Shown: positions 41,361-50,627, numbered from the stretch's first letter. The stretch is 64,000 bases of DNA from Microbacterium flavum (GCF_018717645.1 NZ_JAFLHG010000002.1:124001-188000), one strand, 5' to 3'. The notes: a model not told the origin generated them from the sequence alone. Numbers and translations: made by a program.

Positions 41361-41389
41361 TTGTGTGGTCAGACCACATGTGCCATACT
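41361..41389 (+). promoter_or_regulatory. adhE promoter with embedded palindrome
   Basis: -35-like TTGTGT (41361-41366) and -10-like CATACT (41384-41389) are 17 nt apart. Between and overlapping them, TGTGGT-CAG-ACCACA (41364-41378) is a perfect 6-bp inverted repeat containing TGGTCAGACCA, the form bound by FadR-subfamily GntR repressors. It is well placed to block RNA polymerase. No GntR gene lies in the window. Confidence 0.65.
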
Positions 41390-41472
41390 GAGGTCAAGAC
41401 AGGCCCGAGAGCCCCTCGGACCCGGAAAGCGATGACGCGGACACCGTGTCCGCGCCGGGTAGGAGAACCCCC

Positions 41473-44199
41473 ATGTCCACCTCGATCGATGCTCTGGTCG
41501 ACGGCGCGCAGGCAGCGCTCGCAGAGTACGCATCTTTCACCCAGGAGCAGGTCGACCACATCGTCAGGAAGGCGTCGGTCGCCGCCCTCCACCATCACGG
41601 CGACCTCGCCGTCATGGCGGTCGAAGAGACCCGGCGCGGCCTCTTCGAGGACAAGGCCGTCAAGAACATGTTCGCGTGCGAGCACGTGACGAACTCGATC
41701 ATCGGCCAGAAGACCGTGGGCGTCATCTCGCACGACGAGATCACCGGCATCACGGAGATCGCCGACCCGGTGGGGGTCATCTGCGCGCTGACGCCGGTCA
41801 CGAACCCCACCTCGACCGCGATCTTCAAGTCGCTCATCGCCCTGAAGACCCGGAACCCCATCGTCTTCGGCTTCCACCCGTCGGCGCAGAAGTGCTCGGT
41901 CGCCGCCGCGAAGATCGTCCGCGACGCCGCCGTCGCCGCCGGCGCCCCCGAGAACTGCATCCAGTGGATCGAGGAGCCGTCGATGGAGGCATCCGGCGCC
42001 CTGATGAACCACCCCGGCGTCGCACTCATCCTCGCCACCGGCGGCAACGCCATGGTGCGCGCCGCCTACTCGTGCGGCAAGCCGGCCCTCGGCGTCGGTG
42101 CGGGCAACGTCCCCGCCTTCATCGAGCGCACCGCCAAGGTCGGCCGCGCGGTCAACGACATCGTCCTGTCCAAGTCGTTCGACATGGGCATGGTGTGCGC
42201 GAGCGAGCAGGCGGTCATCCTCGACGAGCCGATCGCCGCCGAGGCCCTCGCCGAGTTCGCCCGCCTGCACGCCTACACGGTGACCCCCGACGAGAAGCGG
42301 ATGCTGGAGGAGTTCATCTTCGGCGTCACCGCGAACAGCGAGAACTGCGCCGGCGCGAAGCTCAACCCGGCGGTCGTGGGCCAGAGCCCGCAGTGGATCG
42401 CCGAGCACGCCGGCTTCACCGTCCCCGAGGACACCTCGATCATCCTGGCCGAGGTCTCCGGCGTGGGGCCGCACGAGCCGCTGACGCGTGAGAAGCTCGC
42501 GCCCGTGCTCGCGGTGCTCCGTGCGTCGAGCCCGGCCGAGGGCATCGACCTGGCCCGCCAGATGGTCGACTTCGACGGGCTCGGACACTCCGGTGCCATC
42601 CACTCGAACGATCAGGACGTCATCGCCGAGTTCGGCAGGGTCGTCAAGGCGGTCCGCATCATCGAGAACAGCCCGTCGGCGCTCGGCGGCATCGGCGACA
42701 TCTACAACGCCTTCATGCCCTCCCTGACCCTCGGCTGCGGGTCCTACGGCCACAACTCGGTCTCCAACAACGTCTCGGCGGTGAACCTCGTGAACGTCAA
42801 GCGCATCGGTCGTCGGAACAACAACCTCCAGTGGTTCAAGATCCCCGCGAAGACCTACTTCGAGCCCAACGCCATCCGCTACCTCAGCGACATGCGCGGG
42901 GTCGAGCGCGTCACGATCGTCACAGACGAGACCATGACGAAGCTCGGGTACGTCGACAAGATCATGGACGTCCTGAACCGCCGCGAGAACCGCGTCCAGG
43001 TGCAGCTCATCAACACGGTCAAGCCCGAACCGAAGGTCTCCGAGGTGCGCGCCGGTGCCGAGCTGATGCGCCAGTTCCAGCCCGACACGATCATCGCGCT
43101 CGGCGGCGGGTCTCCGATGGATGCCTCGAAGGTCATGTGGCTCCTCTACGAGAACCCCGAGGTGGAGTTCTCCGACATGCGCGAGAAGTTCTTCGACGTC
43201 CGCAAGCGCGCCTTCAAGTTCCCCGAGCTCGGCAGGCTCGCGAAGCTCGTCTGCATCCCGACGACCTCGGGGACGGGCTCGGAGATGACGCCGTTCGCGG
43301 TGATCACGGACGACGAGACGGGGATGAAGTACCCGCTCGCCGACTACGCGCTGACCCCGTCGGTCGCGATCATCGATCCGGTGCTCACCCGGGTGCTCCC
43401 CGGCTTCCTCGTCGCCGATGCCGGTTTCGACGCTCTCACCCACGCGACCGAGGCGTACGTCTCCGTCTACGCCAACGACTACACCGACGGGCTGTGCCTG
43501 CACGCGATCAAGCTGATCTTCGAGAACATCGAGCGGTCGGCGAAGGCGCAGCCGAATTCGACGGATGCCGAGGACGTCAAGGCGCGCGAGAAGATGCACA
43601 ACGCGGCATCCATCTCGGGAATGGCGTTCGGCAACGCGTTCCTCGGGATCGTCCACGCGATGGCCCACGTCACGGGGGCCACCTACCACCTGGTCCACGG
43701 CCGGACGAACGCGGTGTACCTGCCGCATGTGATCCGCTACAACGGCAGCGTGCCGACGAAGCTCACGAGCTGGCCGAAGTACGAGCGCTACGTCGCCCCG
43801 GAGCGCTTCCAGGAGATCGCGAAGCACCTCGGCCTTCCGGCTGAGACGCCCGAGGAAGGTGTGGAGAGCTACGCCCGCGCCGTCGAGGAGCTGCGCGATC
43901 GCGTCGGCATCGAGCGGTCGTTCCAGGCCCAGGGTGTCGACGAGACGACCTTCATCTCCGGTCTGCACGACCTCGCGATGGCGGCCTACGGCGACCAGTG
44001 CGCTCCCGCCAACCCGCGGATGCCGATGATCGAGGACATGAAGACGCTCATGGAGGCGGCGTACTACGGCACGTCGTTCGCGGAGGTCCGGCGGGCGCGC
44101 GCGGGCGCCGAGGTCGAGAGCGATGCCGTGACCGGCAGCGTCACGACGGTGTCCGCGAAGACCGCGAAGGGCGCGCGTCGGACGAAGACCACCGCCTGA
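41473..44199 (+). CDS. adhE: Bifunctional acetaldehyde-CoA / alcohol dehydrogenase
   Basis: 908 residues. Reduces acetyl-CoA to acetaldehyde and then ethanol, re-oxidising two NADH; in cells it forms spirosomes. Aldehyde dehydrogenase half (about 1-440) has the catalytic Cys in [14 protein letters not shown] near 240. The iron-type alcohol dehydrogenase half (about 460-870) has [13 protein letters not shown] near 545 and the metal His ligands in [11 protein letters not shown] and [22 protein letters not shown] is preceded by AGGAGA. A strong terminator follows. AdhE is mainly fermentative, so it pairs logically with the anaerobic reductase NrdDG. Confidence 0.96.
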   Translation: MSTSIDALVDGAQAALAEYASFTQEQVDHIVRKASVAALHHHGDLAVMAVEETRRGLFEDKAVKNMFACEHVTNSIIGQKTVGVISHDEITGITEIADPVGVICALTPVTNPTSTAIFKSLIALKTRNPIVFGFHPSAQKCSVAAAKIVRDAAVAAGAPENCIQWIEEPSMEASGALMNHPGVALILATGGNAMVRAAYSCGKPALGVGAGNVPAFIERTAKVGRAVNDIVLSKSFDMGMVCASEQAVILDEPIAAEALAEFARLHAYTVTPDEKRMLEEFIFGVTANSENCAGAKLNPAVVGQSPQWIAEHAGFTVPEDTSIILAEVSGVGPHEPLTREKLAPVLAVLRASSPAEGIDLARQMVDFDGLGHSGAIHSNDQDVIAEFGRVVKAVRIIENSPSALGGIGDIYNAFMPSLTLGCGSYGHNSVSNNVSAVNLVNVKRIGRRNNNLQWFKIPAKTYFEPNAIRYLSDMRGVERVTIVTDETMTKLGYVDKIMDVLNRRENRVQVQLINTVKPEPKVSEVRAGAELMRQFQPDTIIALGGGSPMDASKVMWLLYENPEVEFSDMREKFFDVRKRAFKFPELGRLAKLVCIPTTSGTGSEMTPFAVITDDETGMKYPLADYALTPSVAIIDPVLTRVLPGFLVADAGFDALTHATEAYVSVYANDYTDGLCLHAIKLIFENIERSAKAQPNSTDAEDVKAREKMHNAASISGMAFGNAFLGIVHAMAHVTGATYHLVHGRTNAVYLPHVIRYNGSVPTKLTSWPKYERYVAPERFQEIAKHLGLPAETPEEGVESYARAVEELRDRVGIERSFQAQGVDETTFISGLHDLAMAAYGDQCAPANPRMPMIEDMKTLMEAAYYGTSFAEVRRARAGAEVESDAVTGSVTTVSAKTAKGARRTKTTA

Positions 44200-44232
44200 G
44201 CGACGATCGCCGCCTGAACGGCGGAGCGAGCT

Positions 44233-44268
44233 CGAAGGGGGCCGGGGGAGCATACCCGGCCCCCTTCG
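44233..44268 (+). terminator. Terminator of adhE
   Basis: CGAAGGGGGCCGGG (44233-44246) pairs with CCCGGCCCCCTTCG (44255-44268), a 14-bp perfect stem with an 8-nt loop, 33 nt after the adhE stop. Confidence 0.88.
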
Positions 44269-44684
44269 TCGCGCCTGCGGGGTTCCAAGCCGCGGGTGAC
44301 GACATTCGCAGCTATCGACGGTCCTGCGGGCATCGCTCAGACGGCGGGGGAGGCGTCGCCTTCGCGTGCGGCCCGTCGCGATGGGCGACGGACCCGTCTT
44401 TCTCCTCGTCAGGTTGCGGATCTGTCGTCGACGTCGCCAGTGGATACGGTGCATCGTCATCGTGGCCTCGCCCCGACGGGGTGAGGAGTCGGGGAGCCGG
44501 GGGCGTCGCACCGTCACACAGAAGTTCGAACGGCGCGCACCGCTTGGGACGCCACCGTGATGGCTCGAGGCGGACGGCGGCGGGAGGCTGGGCACCGCGT
44601 AGTGGATCACTCCAGTCACATACGTCACAACACGTATATTTGCGAACGATCCGAACAATTTTCACGTAAGTCTCAGAATCTCCA
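44269..44684. other. Non-coding stretch between adhE and the pilus locus
   Basis: About 415 nt without a convincing gene. Open frames here on both strands have atypical composition (Arg/Pro/Ser-rich, no ribosome sites). From about 44590 the base composition shifts to AT-rich, leading into the pilin promoter. I looked for a c-di-GMP (GEMM) riboswitch, which often precedes pilus genes, and found no matching conserved core. Confidence 0.6.
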
Positions 44685-44714
44685 TTGACAACAATATGAG
44701 AGAACTCTCATGAT
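44685..44714 (+). promoter_or_regulatory. Pilin operon promoter with operator-like palindrome
   Basis: A perfect -35 TTGACA (44685-44690) and a -10-like CATGAT (44709-44714) stand 18 nt apart. Between them ATGAGAG-AA-CTCTCAT (44696-44711) is a perfect 7-bp inverted repeat that would let a dimeric regulator cover the spacer and the edge of the -10. About 160 nt of leader, rich in CCCGGAG-type repeats (about 44773-44793), separate it from the pilin ATG. Confidence 0.7.
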
Positions 44715-44878
44715 GTGATCCGGAGAGGGTCGCCCGTCCTCGAGATGAGCCTCCCTGTCCTCTCAGCACACTTCCCGGAGCCCCGGAGCCCCGAGATCCC
44801 CCCGCACGTGCGCCTCCCCCCGGAGTACGTTCGGCGTGCCTGAGTGACCTGCACATCCCCCCAAGGAAAGGCACGCTC

Positions 44879-45271
44879 ATGCGTAGCATCAAGAACTATG
44901 TCGAGGCGGTGAAGGCCCGTCGCGAAGAGAACGGCGACGAAGGCTTCTCCCTGATCGAGCTCATCGTCGTCGTCGTGATCCTCGGCATCCTCGCCGCGAT
45001 CGCGATCCCCGTCTTCCTTGGTCTTCAGGACCAGGCGAAGCAGAGCGCTCTCGAATCGATCGTCGGAAACGGGGCGTCCCAGACTGCGTCTGACATCGCG
45101 CAGGGCAACGAGGATGACATCACGGCAAACCTGACCGCTCTCGCCGCTCAGAGCGACGCCCAGCTCTCCGGGATAAAGCTAACCAACACAGGCACGACTG
45201 CGATCGACGGCTACTGCGTCTCGGGCGTTGTGGACGGCCTCACCACGGCTACCTCCGGCCCCGGCTGCTGA
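44879..45271 (+). CDS. Type IV pilin (major prepilin)
   Basis: 130 residues. Class III signal: a 22-residue charged leader ending DEG, cleaved before F23, followed by FSLIELIVVVVILGILAAIA with Glu at +5 of the mature protein. The N-terminal helix forms the pilus core. Two cysteines near the C-terminus (GYCVSG and the final GPGC) can close the D-region disulphide. Start has AAGGAAAG upstream. It is short for a pilin, like other Gram-positive major pilins. A hairpin after it separates it from the minor-pilin genes, so it can be expressed at a higher level. Confidence 0.95.
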   Translation: MRSIKNYVEAVKARREENGDEGFSLIELIVVVVILGILAAIAIPVFLGLQDQAKQSALESIVGNGASQTASDIAQGNEDDITANLTALAAQSDAQLSGIKLTNTGTTAIDGYCVSGVVDGLTTATSGPGC

Positions 45272-45285
45272 CAATCCCGCCCGAT

Positions 45286-45320
45286 CAAGGCCGGCCCGAT
45301 CACCGCGCGGGCCGGCCTTG
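45286..45320 (+). terminator. Hairpin between major pilin and downstream pilus genes
   Basis: CAAGGCCGGCCCG (45286-45298) pairs with CGGGCCGGCCTTG (45308-45320), a perfect 13-bp stem with a 9-nt loop, 14 nt after the pilin stop. No T-run follows. It could be a partial terminator or an mRNA stabiliser giving excess major pilin. Confidence 0.75.
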
Positions 45321-45369
45321 ACCATCCTCTGATTCTCCGACCGTCCGCCCCGCCCCCCGGAGGTGCTGC

Positions 45370-45810
45370 GTGTCCCGACGCGCAGACGACGGCCTCAGCC
45401 TCGTCGAAGTCATCATCGCGATGTTCCTGCTCGCGCTGCTGTCCCTCGCCGTCCTGCCCCTGCTCATCGGAGGCGTCTCCCTGAGCGTCACCAACCGCGA
45501 CGTCGCCGCGGCGACGGCCATCGCGAACGACCGGGTCGCCGCGCTGCGTCTCGGCTACCCCATCGCGGCGGCCACGACCCGCACCTGCACATCGCTGACG
45601 GGTGACCTCTCCGCGATGGCCGCCTCGAACGTCAACGGCTCGACCCTGTCCCTCCGGGCCGCCCCCGTCATCGACAGCGGGGAGACCCTCGCGTGTCCCC
45701 CCGGCGCGGCGAAGTATCCGCGAGCGGTTCTCGTGACCGTCGTCGTGGCGGATGCCGACGGCACGCTCGCCGAGGTCCGCACCCGCATCACCGTCGGAGC
45801 CGAGAAGTGA
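45370..45810 (+). CDS. Prepilin-like protein (minor pilin, PilV-like)
   Basis: 146 residues. A short leader MSRRADDG precedes LSLVEVIIAMFLLALLSLAV, a type III signal helix with Glu at +5. The remaining globular part has two cysteines (RTCTSL, LACPPG). GTG start. Such proteins prime or cap pilus assembly. The last codons overlap the next GTG (GTGA). Confidence 0.88.
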   Translation: MSRRADDGLSLVEVIIAMFLLALLSLAVLPLLIGGVSLSVTNRDVAAATAIANDRVAALRLGYPIAAATTRTCTSLTGDLSAMAASNVNGSTLSLRAAPVIDSGETLACPPGAAKYPRAVLVTVVVADADGTLAEVRTRITVGAEK

Positions 45811-46379
45811 TCCCCACGCACCCCCACGACGAGGACGGCATGACCCTCGTCGAGCTCATCGTCGCGGTCGTCGTGGCCGGCCTCGTCCTCGCTGTGGTCT
45901 CGATCGCTTTCGTCAACGGGATGATCGCGCAGCGCGACGGCGTCTCCCGAGACGCGGCGACAGGAAAGGTCAACGTCGTCGCGAGCAGCCTGTCGACGTC
46001 CATCCGCAACGCCACGACCGTCCGTGTGGCGCCAGACGGCGCGCGCGCCGACGCCACCTACGTCGGGCCCGACGGGAAGGCCGAGTGCCGCGCCTGGGCC
46101 CTCGTGAAGGATGCCGACGGCCGGACTGTCCTCGCGTACCGGGCCGACGCGAGCTCCGCCCCGAAGCCCCTGCCTCCGGCGGACCAGAGTTGGGGGGTGT
46201 TGGCAACCGACGTGACCGGCACCCTGACCGGTGGCAAGCTGTTCGCCAGTACGGACGGCAAGAACCTGAAGTGGGGGATGAGGATCCGCGTCGATGTCGA
46301 CGCGGACGACCACATCGACGTCGCGGTCGCAGACGGCGCCACCGCTCAGGCGGTCCACGGAGGAGTGCCCACATGCTGA
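45807..46379 (+). CDS. Prepilin-like protein (minor pilin, PilW-like)
   Basis: 190 residues. Leader ends HDEDG, then MTLVELIVAVVVAGLVLAVV, again with Glu at +5. The globular part ends KWGMRIRVDVDADDHIDVAV. Two cysteines (AECRAW and the terminal PTC). GTG start coupled to the preceding stop. Overlaps the following gene by 7 nt. Confidence 0.85.
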   Translation: MIPTHPHDEDGMTLVELIVAVVVAGLVLAVVSIAFVNGMIAQRDGVSRDAATGKVNVVASSLSTSIRNATTVRVAPDGARADATYVGPDGKAECRAWALVKDADGRTVLAYRADASSAPKPLPPADQSWGVLATDVTGTLTGGKLFASTDGKNLKWGMRIRVDVDADDHIDVAVADGATAQAVHGGVPTC

Positions 46380-48070
46380 CTCGAGGAGCGAGACGTTCCA
46401 TCGCGGGTGAGGAGGGCTCCGCCCTCGTGACGGTGCTCATCGTCATGAGCATCCTGACGATCGCGGGTCTCACGCTCGCCGCGATCGTCGTGAACACGGC
46501 CGGAATGGTGGCCGACACCCGCAGCACCGCGCAGTCGCGCGCCGCCGCCGACGCGGGCCTGGCGCAGGCGCTCGTCCTCGCGACGCGCGATAAGGACATC
46601 TGCGATGACGTGCCGGTCGAATCCCAGCCCGTCGTGGGAGATCTGGGTGCGGGCTCGACCTACTCCGTGGCGCGGGACTGCTCCGTCACCGGCAGCGCGG
46701 TCTACACGTCGACCGGCCGCGGTCCCGGCGGCGCCGTCACGAGGACGCAGGCCGTCTACTCGTACGTTCCGACCCCGGCCGTCGTGAAAGAGCCGGCCCT
46801 CGTCACGCGCGCACCGCTCAACCTGAGCGCACTGAAGATCCGTGCCGTCGACCCCGCCAACCCGGCGAGTGTCTGGGTCATCCCCGACACCGGCATCTCG
46901 GGCGACTTCACCTGCAACTCCGGGGGAGCGATCGCGGGATCGGTCTACCTCCCCGCCGGCATGGTCCTCGGCGTCGGCGGGTGCGAGGTCACCGGCGATG
47001 TCTACGCGGAGCGCGACGTGACCGTCGGCACGGGCACCAAGATCCACGGCAAGGTCGTCTCGTTGAGCGGCAAGGTGAAGGTGTCGGGCGGCAGCCCGAT
47101 CGATGGCGGTGTGTACGCGAAGGGCGACGTCACGCTCGACAGCGGCGCGATCGTCCATGGAGACGTCGTCTCCTCGGCCGGCAGCGTCACCACGACGGGT
47201 GGACTGACGATCGACGGCAGCATCTACGCGAAGAACAACGTCGTCGTCACCGGCGCGAGCAACAAGTTCGTCCAGAGCATCTACGCGGGCGCCAATCTCA
47301 CGGTGAGCGGCGGGGCCCCGATCGCCCGCGACCGGATCATGTACGGCGGAGCATTCACGTACCCGCACAGCGGCGAACGCGCCTGGGCGGTGTCCTCCGT
47401 CGAGCGGACCACCCTCCAGCCGGTCGTCGCCCTGCCCAAGCTGCCGAACGCTCCCGAATGGCAGGGCATCACGCAGTCCGACATCGATTCGCTCGTCACG
47501 AGCGGCGCGTTCGAGAAGATCACCTGGTCCGGTGCATGCGCGTATGCCTGGTGGCCGGAGCACGAGATGGTCGCGAAGATCCGGGCGCTCACGAGGCCGA
47601 CGGTCATCGACGCGACCCGCTGCTCGCAGCTCATGATGGAGCAGTTCAGCGGGACGACCGCGATCAAGACCGACATCGTCTTCGTCGCCCCGTCCTTCGC
47701 CGTCACCGATCAGAAGTTCAGCTCGGCCGACGCCAAGCCGCACCGCATGTGGTTCATCTCTCCCGAATCGCCCGGGCGCGACTGCTCGAAGGTCCCGCCT
47801 ATCAGCATCAAAGGGACGAGCATGCTCCCGACCGGCGGGAAGTCCCCGATCTCGGCCATGATCTTCACGCAGTGCACCGCGAACTTCCCCAACGGCGGCG
47901 AGGACTGGCAGGGCTCCGTGCAGGCGGGCACGATGACCGGACAGCCCAACTACTGGTACACCCCGGTGGGGTTCCCCGGCAGCAAGGCGCCCGGCGACGA
48001 TACGACCCCGGGCCCGGGCGCAGCGGCGACCCTCGGCACGCTCGTCTCCCGATACGACGTGACGCCGTGA
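46373..48070 (+). CDS. PilX-like protein with bactofilin-like beta-helix
   Basis: 565 residues. The N-terminus (EEGSALVTVLIVMSILTIAG, about 13-45) is a PilX-like membrane helix with no Glu-type prepilin site. Residues about 185-320 hold six to seven 18-20 residue units, such as GDVYAERDVTVGTGTKIHGK and GGVYAKGDVTLDSGAIVHGD, whose regular hydrophobic pattern fits a right-handed beta-helix as in bactofilins. The C-terminal about 240 residues contain six cysteines and no family I recognise. ATG overlaps the PilW-like gene. Probably a surface or tip component of the pilus; adhesion is inference. Confidence 0.8.
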   Translation: MLTRGARRSIAGEEGSALVTVLIVMSILTIAGLTLAAIVVNTAGMVADTRSTAQSRAAADAGLAQALVLATRDKDICDDVPVESQPVVGDLGAGSTYSVARDCSVTGSAVYTSTGRGPGGAVTRTQAVYSYVPTPAVVKEPALVTRAPLNLSALKIRAVDPANPASVWVIPDTGISGDFTCNSGGAIAGSVYLPAGMVLGVGGCEVTGDVYAERDVTVGTGTKIHGKVVSLSGKVKVSGGSPIDGGVYAKGDVTLDSGAIVHGDVVSSAGSVTTTGGLTIDGSIYAKNNVVVTGASNKFVQSIYAGANLTVSGGAPIARDRIMYGGAFTYPHSGERAWAVSSVERTTLQPVVALPKLPNAPEWQGITQSDIDSLVTSGAFEKITWSGACAYAWWPEHEMVAKIRALTRPTVIDATRCSQLMMEQFSGTTAIKTDIVFVAPSFAVTDQKFSSADAKPHRMWFISPESPGRDCSKVPPISIKGTSMLPTGGKSPISAMIFTQCTANFPNGGEDWQGSVQAGTMTGQPNYWYTPVGFPGSKAPGDDTTPGPGAAATLGTLVSRYDVTP

Positions 48071-48900
48071 GCGCCCTCACCCCCGCCGCAGCGGTCTTCC
48101 TGATGGTCGTCGCCGGACTGTTCGGCCTCGTGATCGGCTCATTCCTCAACGTCGTGATCGCCCGCGTGCCCGCAGGGATCCCGCTCGTGCGCGAGAGCCG
48201 GTGCCCCTCCTGCGCCGCGCCGATCCGCGCCTGGCAGAACGTGCCCGTCCTCTCCTGGCTGGTCCTGCGCGGGCGATGCGCGAGCTGCGACGCGCCGATC
48301 TCGCCGCGTTACCCCCTCGTGGAGCTCGCGACGGGCGCCGCCTTCGTCGGGGTCGTGTGGTCCGCGCTCTCGACGCGGCAAGAACTGCCGACCGCTGCGG
48401 CCGTGCTCGTCACGACCGCCTACCTCTCCCTGGCGTCCGTGAGCATCGCGCTCGCGCTCATCGACCTCGACACGCACCGTCTCCCCGATCCGCTGGTGCT
48501 GCCGGGCTATCCCGTGCTCGCCGTGCTCTTCGCCGCGGCGTGCCTGTGCGGAGCGCCCTGGGAGGCGCTGCTGCGAGCTGCGATCGCGGGCGTGGCGATG
48601 TTCGCGTTCTACTGGCTGCTGCGCGCGATCCGGCCCGGAGGAATGGGCGGGGGAGACGTCAAGCTGGCCGGTGTCCTCGGCGTTGCGCTCGGGTGGATCA
48701 GCTGGGGTGCGGTCATCGTGGGCGCCTTCGCCGCGTTCCTCCTGGGCGGTCTCGTCGGCATCGCGCTCATGGCGTTCGGCCGCGCCACACGGAAGAGCGC
48801 CATCCCGTTCGGACCGTTCATGCTCGCCGGCGCGTGGATCGGCATCGTCGCGGGGGACGCCCTCTCCCGCGGATACCTGGGACTGCTCGCCGCCGGCTGA
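48067..48900 (+). CDS. pilD: Prepilin peptidase / N-methyltransferase
   Basis: 277 residues, about eight membrane segments. Bilobed aspartic protease that cleaves the leader Gly and methylates the new N-terminal residue. The N-terminal cytoplasmic domain has two CxxC pairs (SRCPSCAAPI and GRCASCDAPI) for zinc. Catalytic aspartates lie in LIDLDTHRLPD and GGGDVKL. GTG start overlaps the preceding stop (GTGA). Confidence 0.95.
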   Translation: MSALTPAAAVFLMVVAGLFGLVIGSFLNVVIARVPAGIPLVRESRCPSCAAPIRAWQNVPVLSWLVLRGRCASCDAPISPRYPLVELATGAAFVGVVWSALSTRQELPTAAAVLVTTAYLSLASVSIALALIDLDTHRLPDPLVLPGYPVLAVLFAAACLCGAPWEALLRAAIAGVAMFAFYWLLRAIRPGGMGGGDVKLAGVLGVALGWISWGAVIVGAFAAFLLGGLVGIALMAFGRATRKSAIPFGPFMLAGAWIGIVAGDALSRGYLGLLAAG

Positions 48901-48936
48901 TCCGCCCGGCGAGACACGAAGAAGGAAGAGGAGATC

Positions 48937-49986
48937 ATGGCGAAGACGATCGTCGGGCTCGAGATCACCGAAGAGGGTGTCCGAGCCGCCGAGGTGACGA
49001 CCGGGAAGACCCCCACCATCGTCGCTTACGGCGCGGTTCCGCTGCCCGCCGGGGCGGCGAAGGACTCCGAGGTGTTCGACACCGACGCCGTCGTCCTCGC
49101 CATCCGTCAGCTCTGGTCCCGCGCCGGCATCACGGCGAAGAAGGTCGTCCTCGGGATCGGCAGCCGCCGGATCCTGGTGCGCGACTACACGACCCAGGCG
49201 ATGCGTCCCGAGCTGCTCGCGCAGGCGCTCCCTTTCCAGGTGCAGGATCTCCTCCCCGTGCCCGCGGATCAGGCGGTCCTCGACTTCTACCCCGTCTCAC
49301 AGGACGGCGATCAGGTGACGGGACTCCTCGTCGCGGCGGTGGCCGAGACCGTCGAGGATCTGGTGGCCACCGTCTCCGGCGCGAAGATCGACGTCGAGGT
49401 CGTCGATCTCGCGCCGTTCGCGCTCGCGCGCGCGATCTCGAGGGTCGCCAGCGCCGGGGAGACCGTTGCCGCCCTGCACCTCGGCGATCACACGAGCTAC
49501 GTCGTCGTCGTCCAGAACGGGATCCCGCGGTTCGTCCGGATCATCCCGGCCGAGATCATGACGGCGGCCGTGCGTGCGCACGCAGAGGCGGTCGGCGATG
49601 CGGACGCGCCCGCGTTCGACGAGGTGCTGGAGACCGTGCCCTCGACCGCCGACGGCCCCCGCCTACGCCGTTCGGGAGCGCGCGGGACCGCGCAGCCCGC
49701 CGCGGGGATGTCCCGGTCGGCGATCGATGACATCGTGAACCGCCTGGGCAGCACGCTGCGGTTCTACGGCGACCGGTCGCTCGACGCCCCGGTGACCAGG
49801 GTGCTGCTCAGCGGCGCCGGTGCCGCCGTGGACGGCATCCCCGCGGCGCTGTCGGCGAGCCTGCCGATTCCGGTCCAGATCATCGGCGCGTCCGGCGTCT
49901 TCGACTCTCGGCGGGGGTTCGACGGTCCGGATGACGATCTGAACCTCATCACCACCGCCGCGCTCGCCCTCGAAGGAGACCGCTGA
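48937..49986 (+). CDS. pilM: Type IV pilus assembly protein PilM
   Basis: 349 residues. Actin-like cytoplasmic ATPase that binds the PilN tail and links the motor to the inner-membrane platform. MAKTIVGLEITEEGVRAAEV is the family start; actin-fold segments include GDHTSYVVVVQNG and VLLSGAGAAVDGIPAALSAS. A strong ribosome site AGGAAGAGGAG lies before ATG. Its final A is shared with the pilN start (TGATG). Confidence 0.92.
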   Translation: MAKTIVGLEITEEGVRAAEVTTGKTPTIVAYGAVPLPAGAAKDSEVFDTDAVVLAIRQLWSRAGITAKKVVLGIGSRRILVRDYTTQAMRPELLAQALPFQVQDLLPVPADQAVLDFYPVSQDGDQVTGLLVAAVAETVEDLVATVSGAKIDVEVVDLAPFALARAISRVASAGETVAALHLGDHTSYVVVVQNGIPRFVRIIPAEIMTAAVRAHAEAVGDADAPAFDEVLETVPSTADGPRLRRSGARGTAQPAAGMSRSAIDDIVNRLGSTLRFYGDRSLDAPVTRVLLSGAGAAVDGIPAALSASLPIPVQIIGASGVFDSRRGFDGPDDDLNLITTAALALEGDR

Positions 49987-50627
49987 TGGCCTTCGCGTCG
50001 CCCACGCTGCCCATCGGCGGCGCACCGCGCGTCAACCTGCTCCCGCGCGCCGTCACCGAACGCCGGGAGCGCGTCGCTCTGCTGCGCCGATGGGGGATGG
50101 GCCTTCTCGGAGTGGTCGCGGTCGTCGTGCTCGCCGCCGCGGGAGCCTTCGCGCTCCAGGTGGCTGCCGCGCAGCGCCTCGCCAGTGAGAACGCGCGCAC
50201 CACGGACCTGCTCTCACGGGTCGCCGCGCTGCAGCCCGTCAGCCAGAAGCTGACGCTCGAGCGCGAGCTGAACGCATTCCGCTCCGAGGCGATGGGCACC
50301 GATCTGACGTGGGCCGATGTCCTCGGCACCGTCCGAGCCACGCTCCCGGCAGGCGTCGCGGTGTTCGAGTACACGCTCCGGCCCGGGGCGCTCGTCGACA
50401 CCGAGGACGCGGCCCCCGCGGCCGGCGTGGCGGGCACCGTGAAGTTCTCCAGCGGCACCCCGACCGACATCGTCGGCCTCATCCGGTCGATCCGTGCGCT
50501 CCCGGGCGTGCTGGCGGCGGATGGATGGAGCTACACGCTGAGCGGCGATGAGTATCAGTACGAGCTGCGCGTCATTCTCGATCAGTCGGTCTACACCGGG
50601 ACCTACACGCAGGAGGCGGACCAGTGA
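49986..50627 (+). CDS. pilN: Type IV pilus assembly protein PilN
   Basis: 213 residues. A cytoplasmic N-terminus containing PRVNLLPRAVTERRE, the conserved INLLP-type PilM-binding motif, then a single membrane helix MGLLGVVAVVVLAAAGAFAL and a periplasm-side (here extracytoplasmic) alpha/beta domain. It pairs with PilO. Start overlaps pilM, end overlaps pilO. Confidence 0.92.
   Translation: MAFASPTLPIGGAPRVNLLPRAVTERRERVALLRRWGMGLLGVVAVVVLAAAGAFALQVAAAQRLASENARTTDLLSRVAALQPVSQKLTLERELNAFRSEAMGTDLTWADVLGTVRATLPAGVAVFEYTLRPGALVDTEDAAPAAGVAGTVKFSSGTPTDIVGLIRSIRALPGVLAADGWSYTLSGDEYQYELRVILDQSVYTGTYTQEADQ

Noticed and set aside
44480..44600. c-di-GMP (GEMM) riboswitch before the pilus genes
   Set aside because: A GGGACGCCACCG stretch at first looked like the receptor loop, but the other conserved core segments are missing.
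40405..44658. A 1417-codon reverse frame antisense to adhE and the lipase
   Set aside because: It follows from high third-position GC in adhE. The product is Asp/Val/Arg/Gly-rich without any domain, while adhE on the other strand is certain.
44312..44665. Small reverse gene starting MKIVRIVRKYTCCDVCDWS
   Set aside because: No ribosome site, low-complexity Pro/Arg-rich body, overlaps the AT-rich promoter area. Kept only as non-coding.
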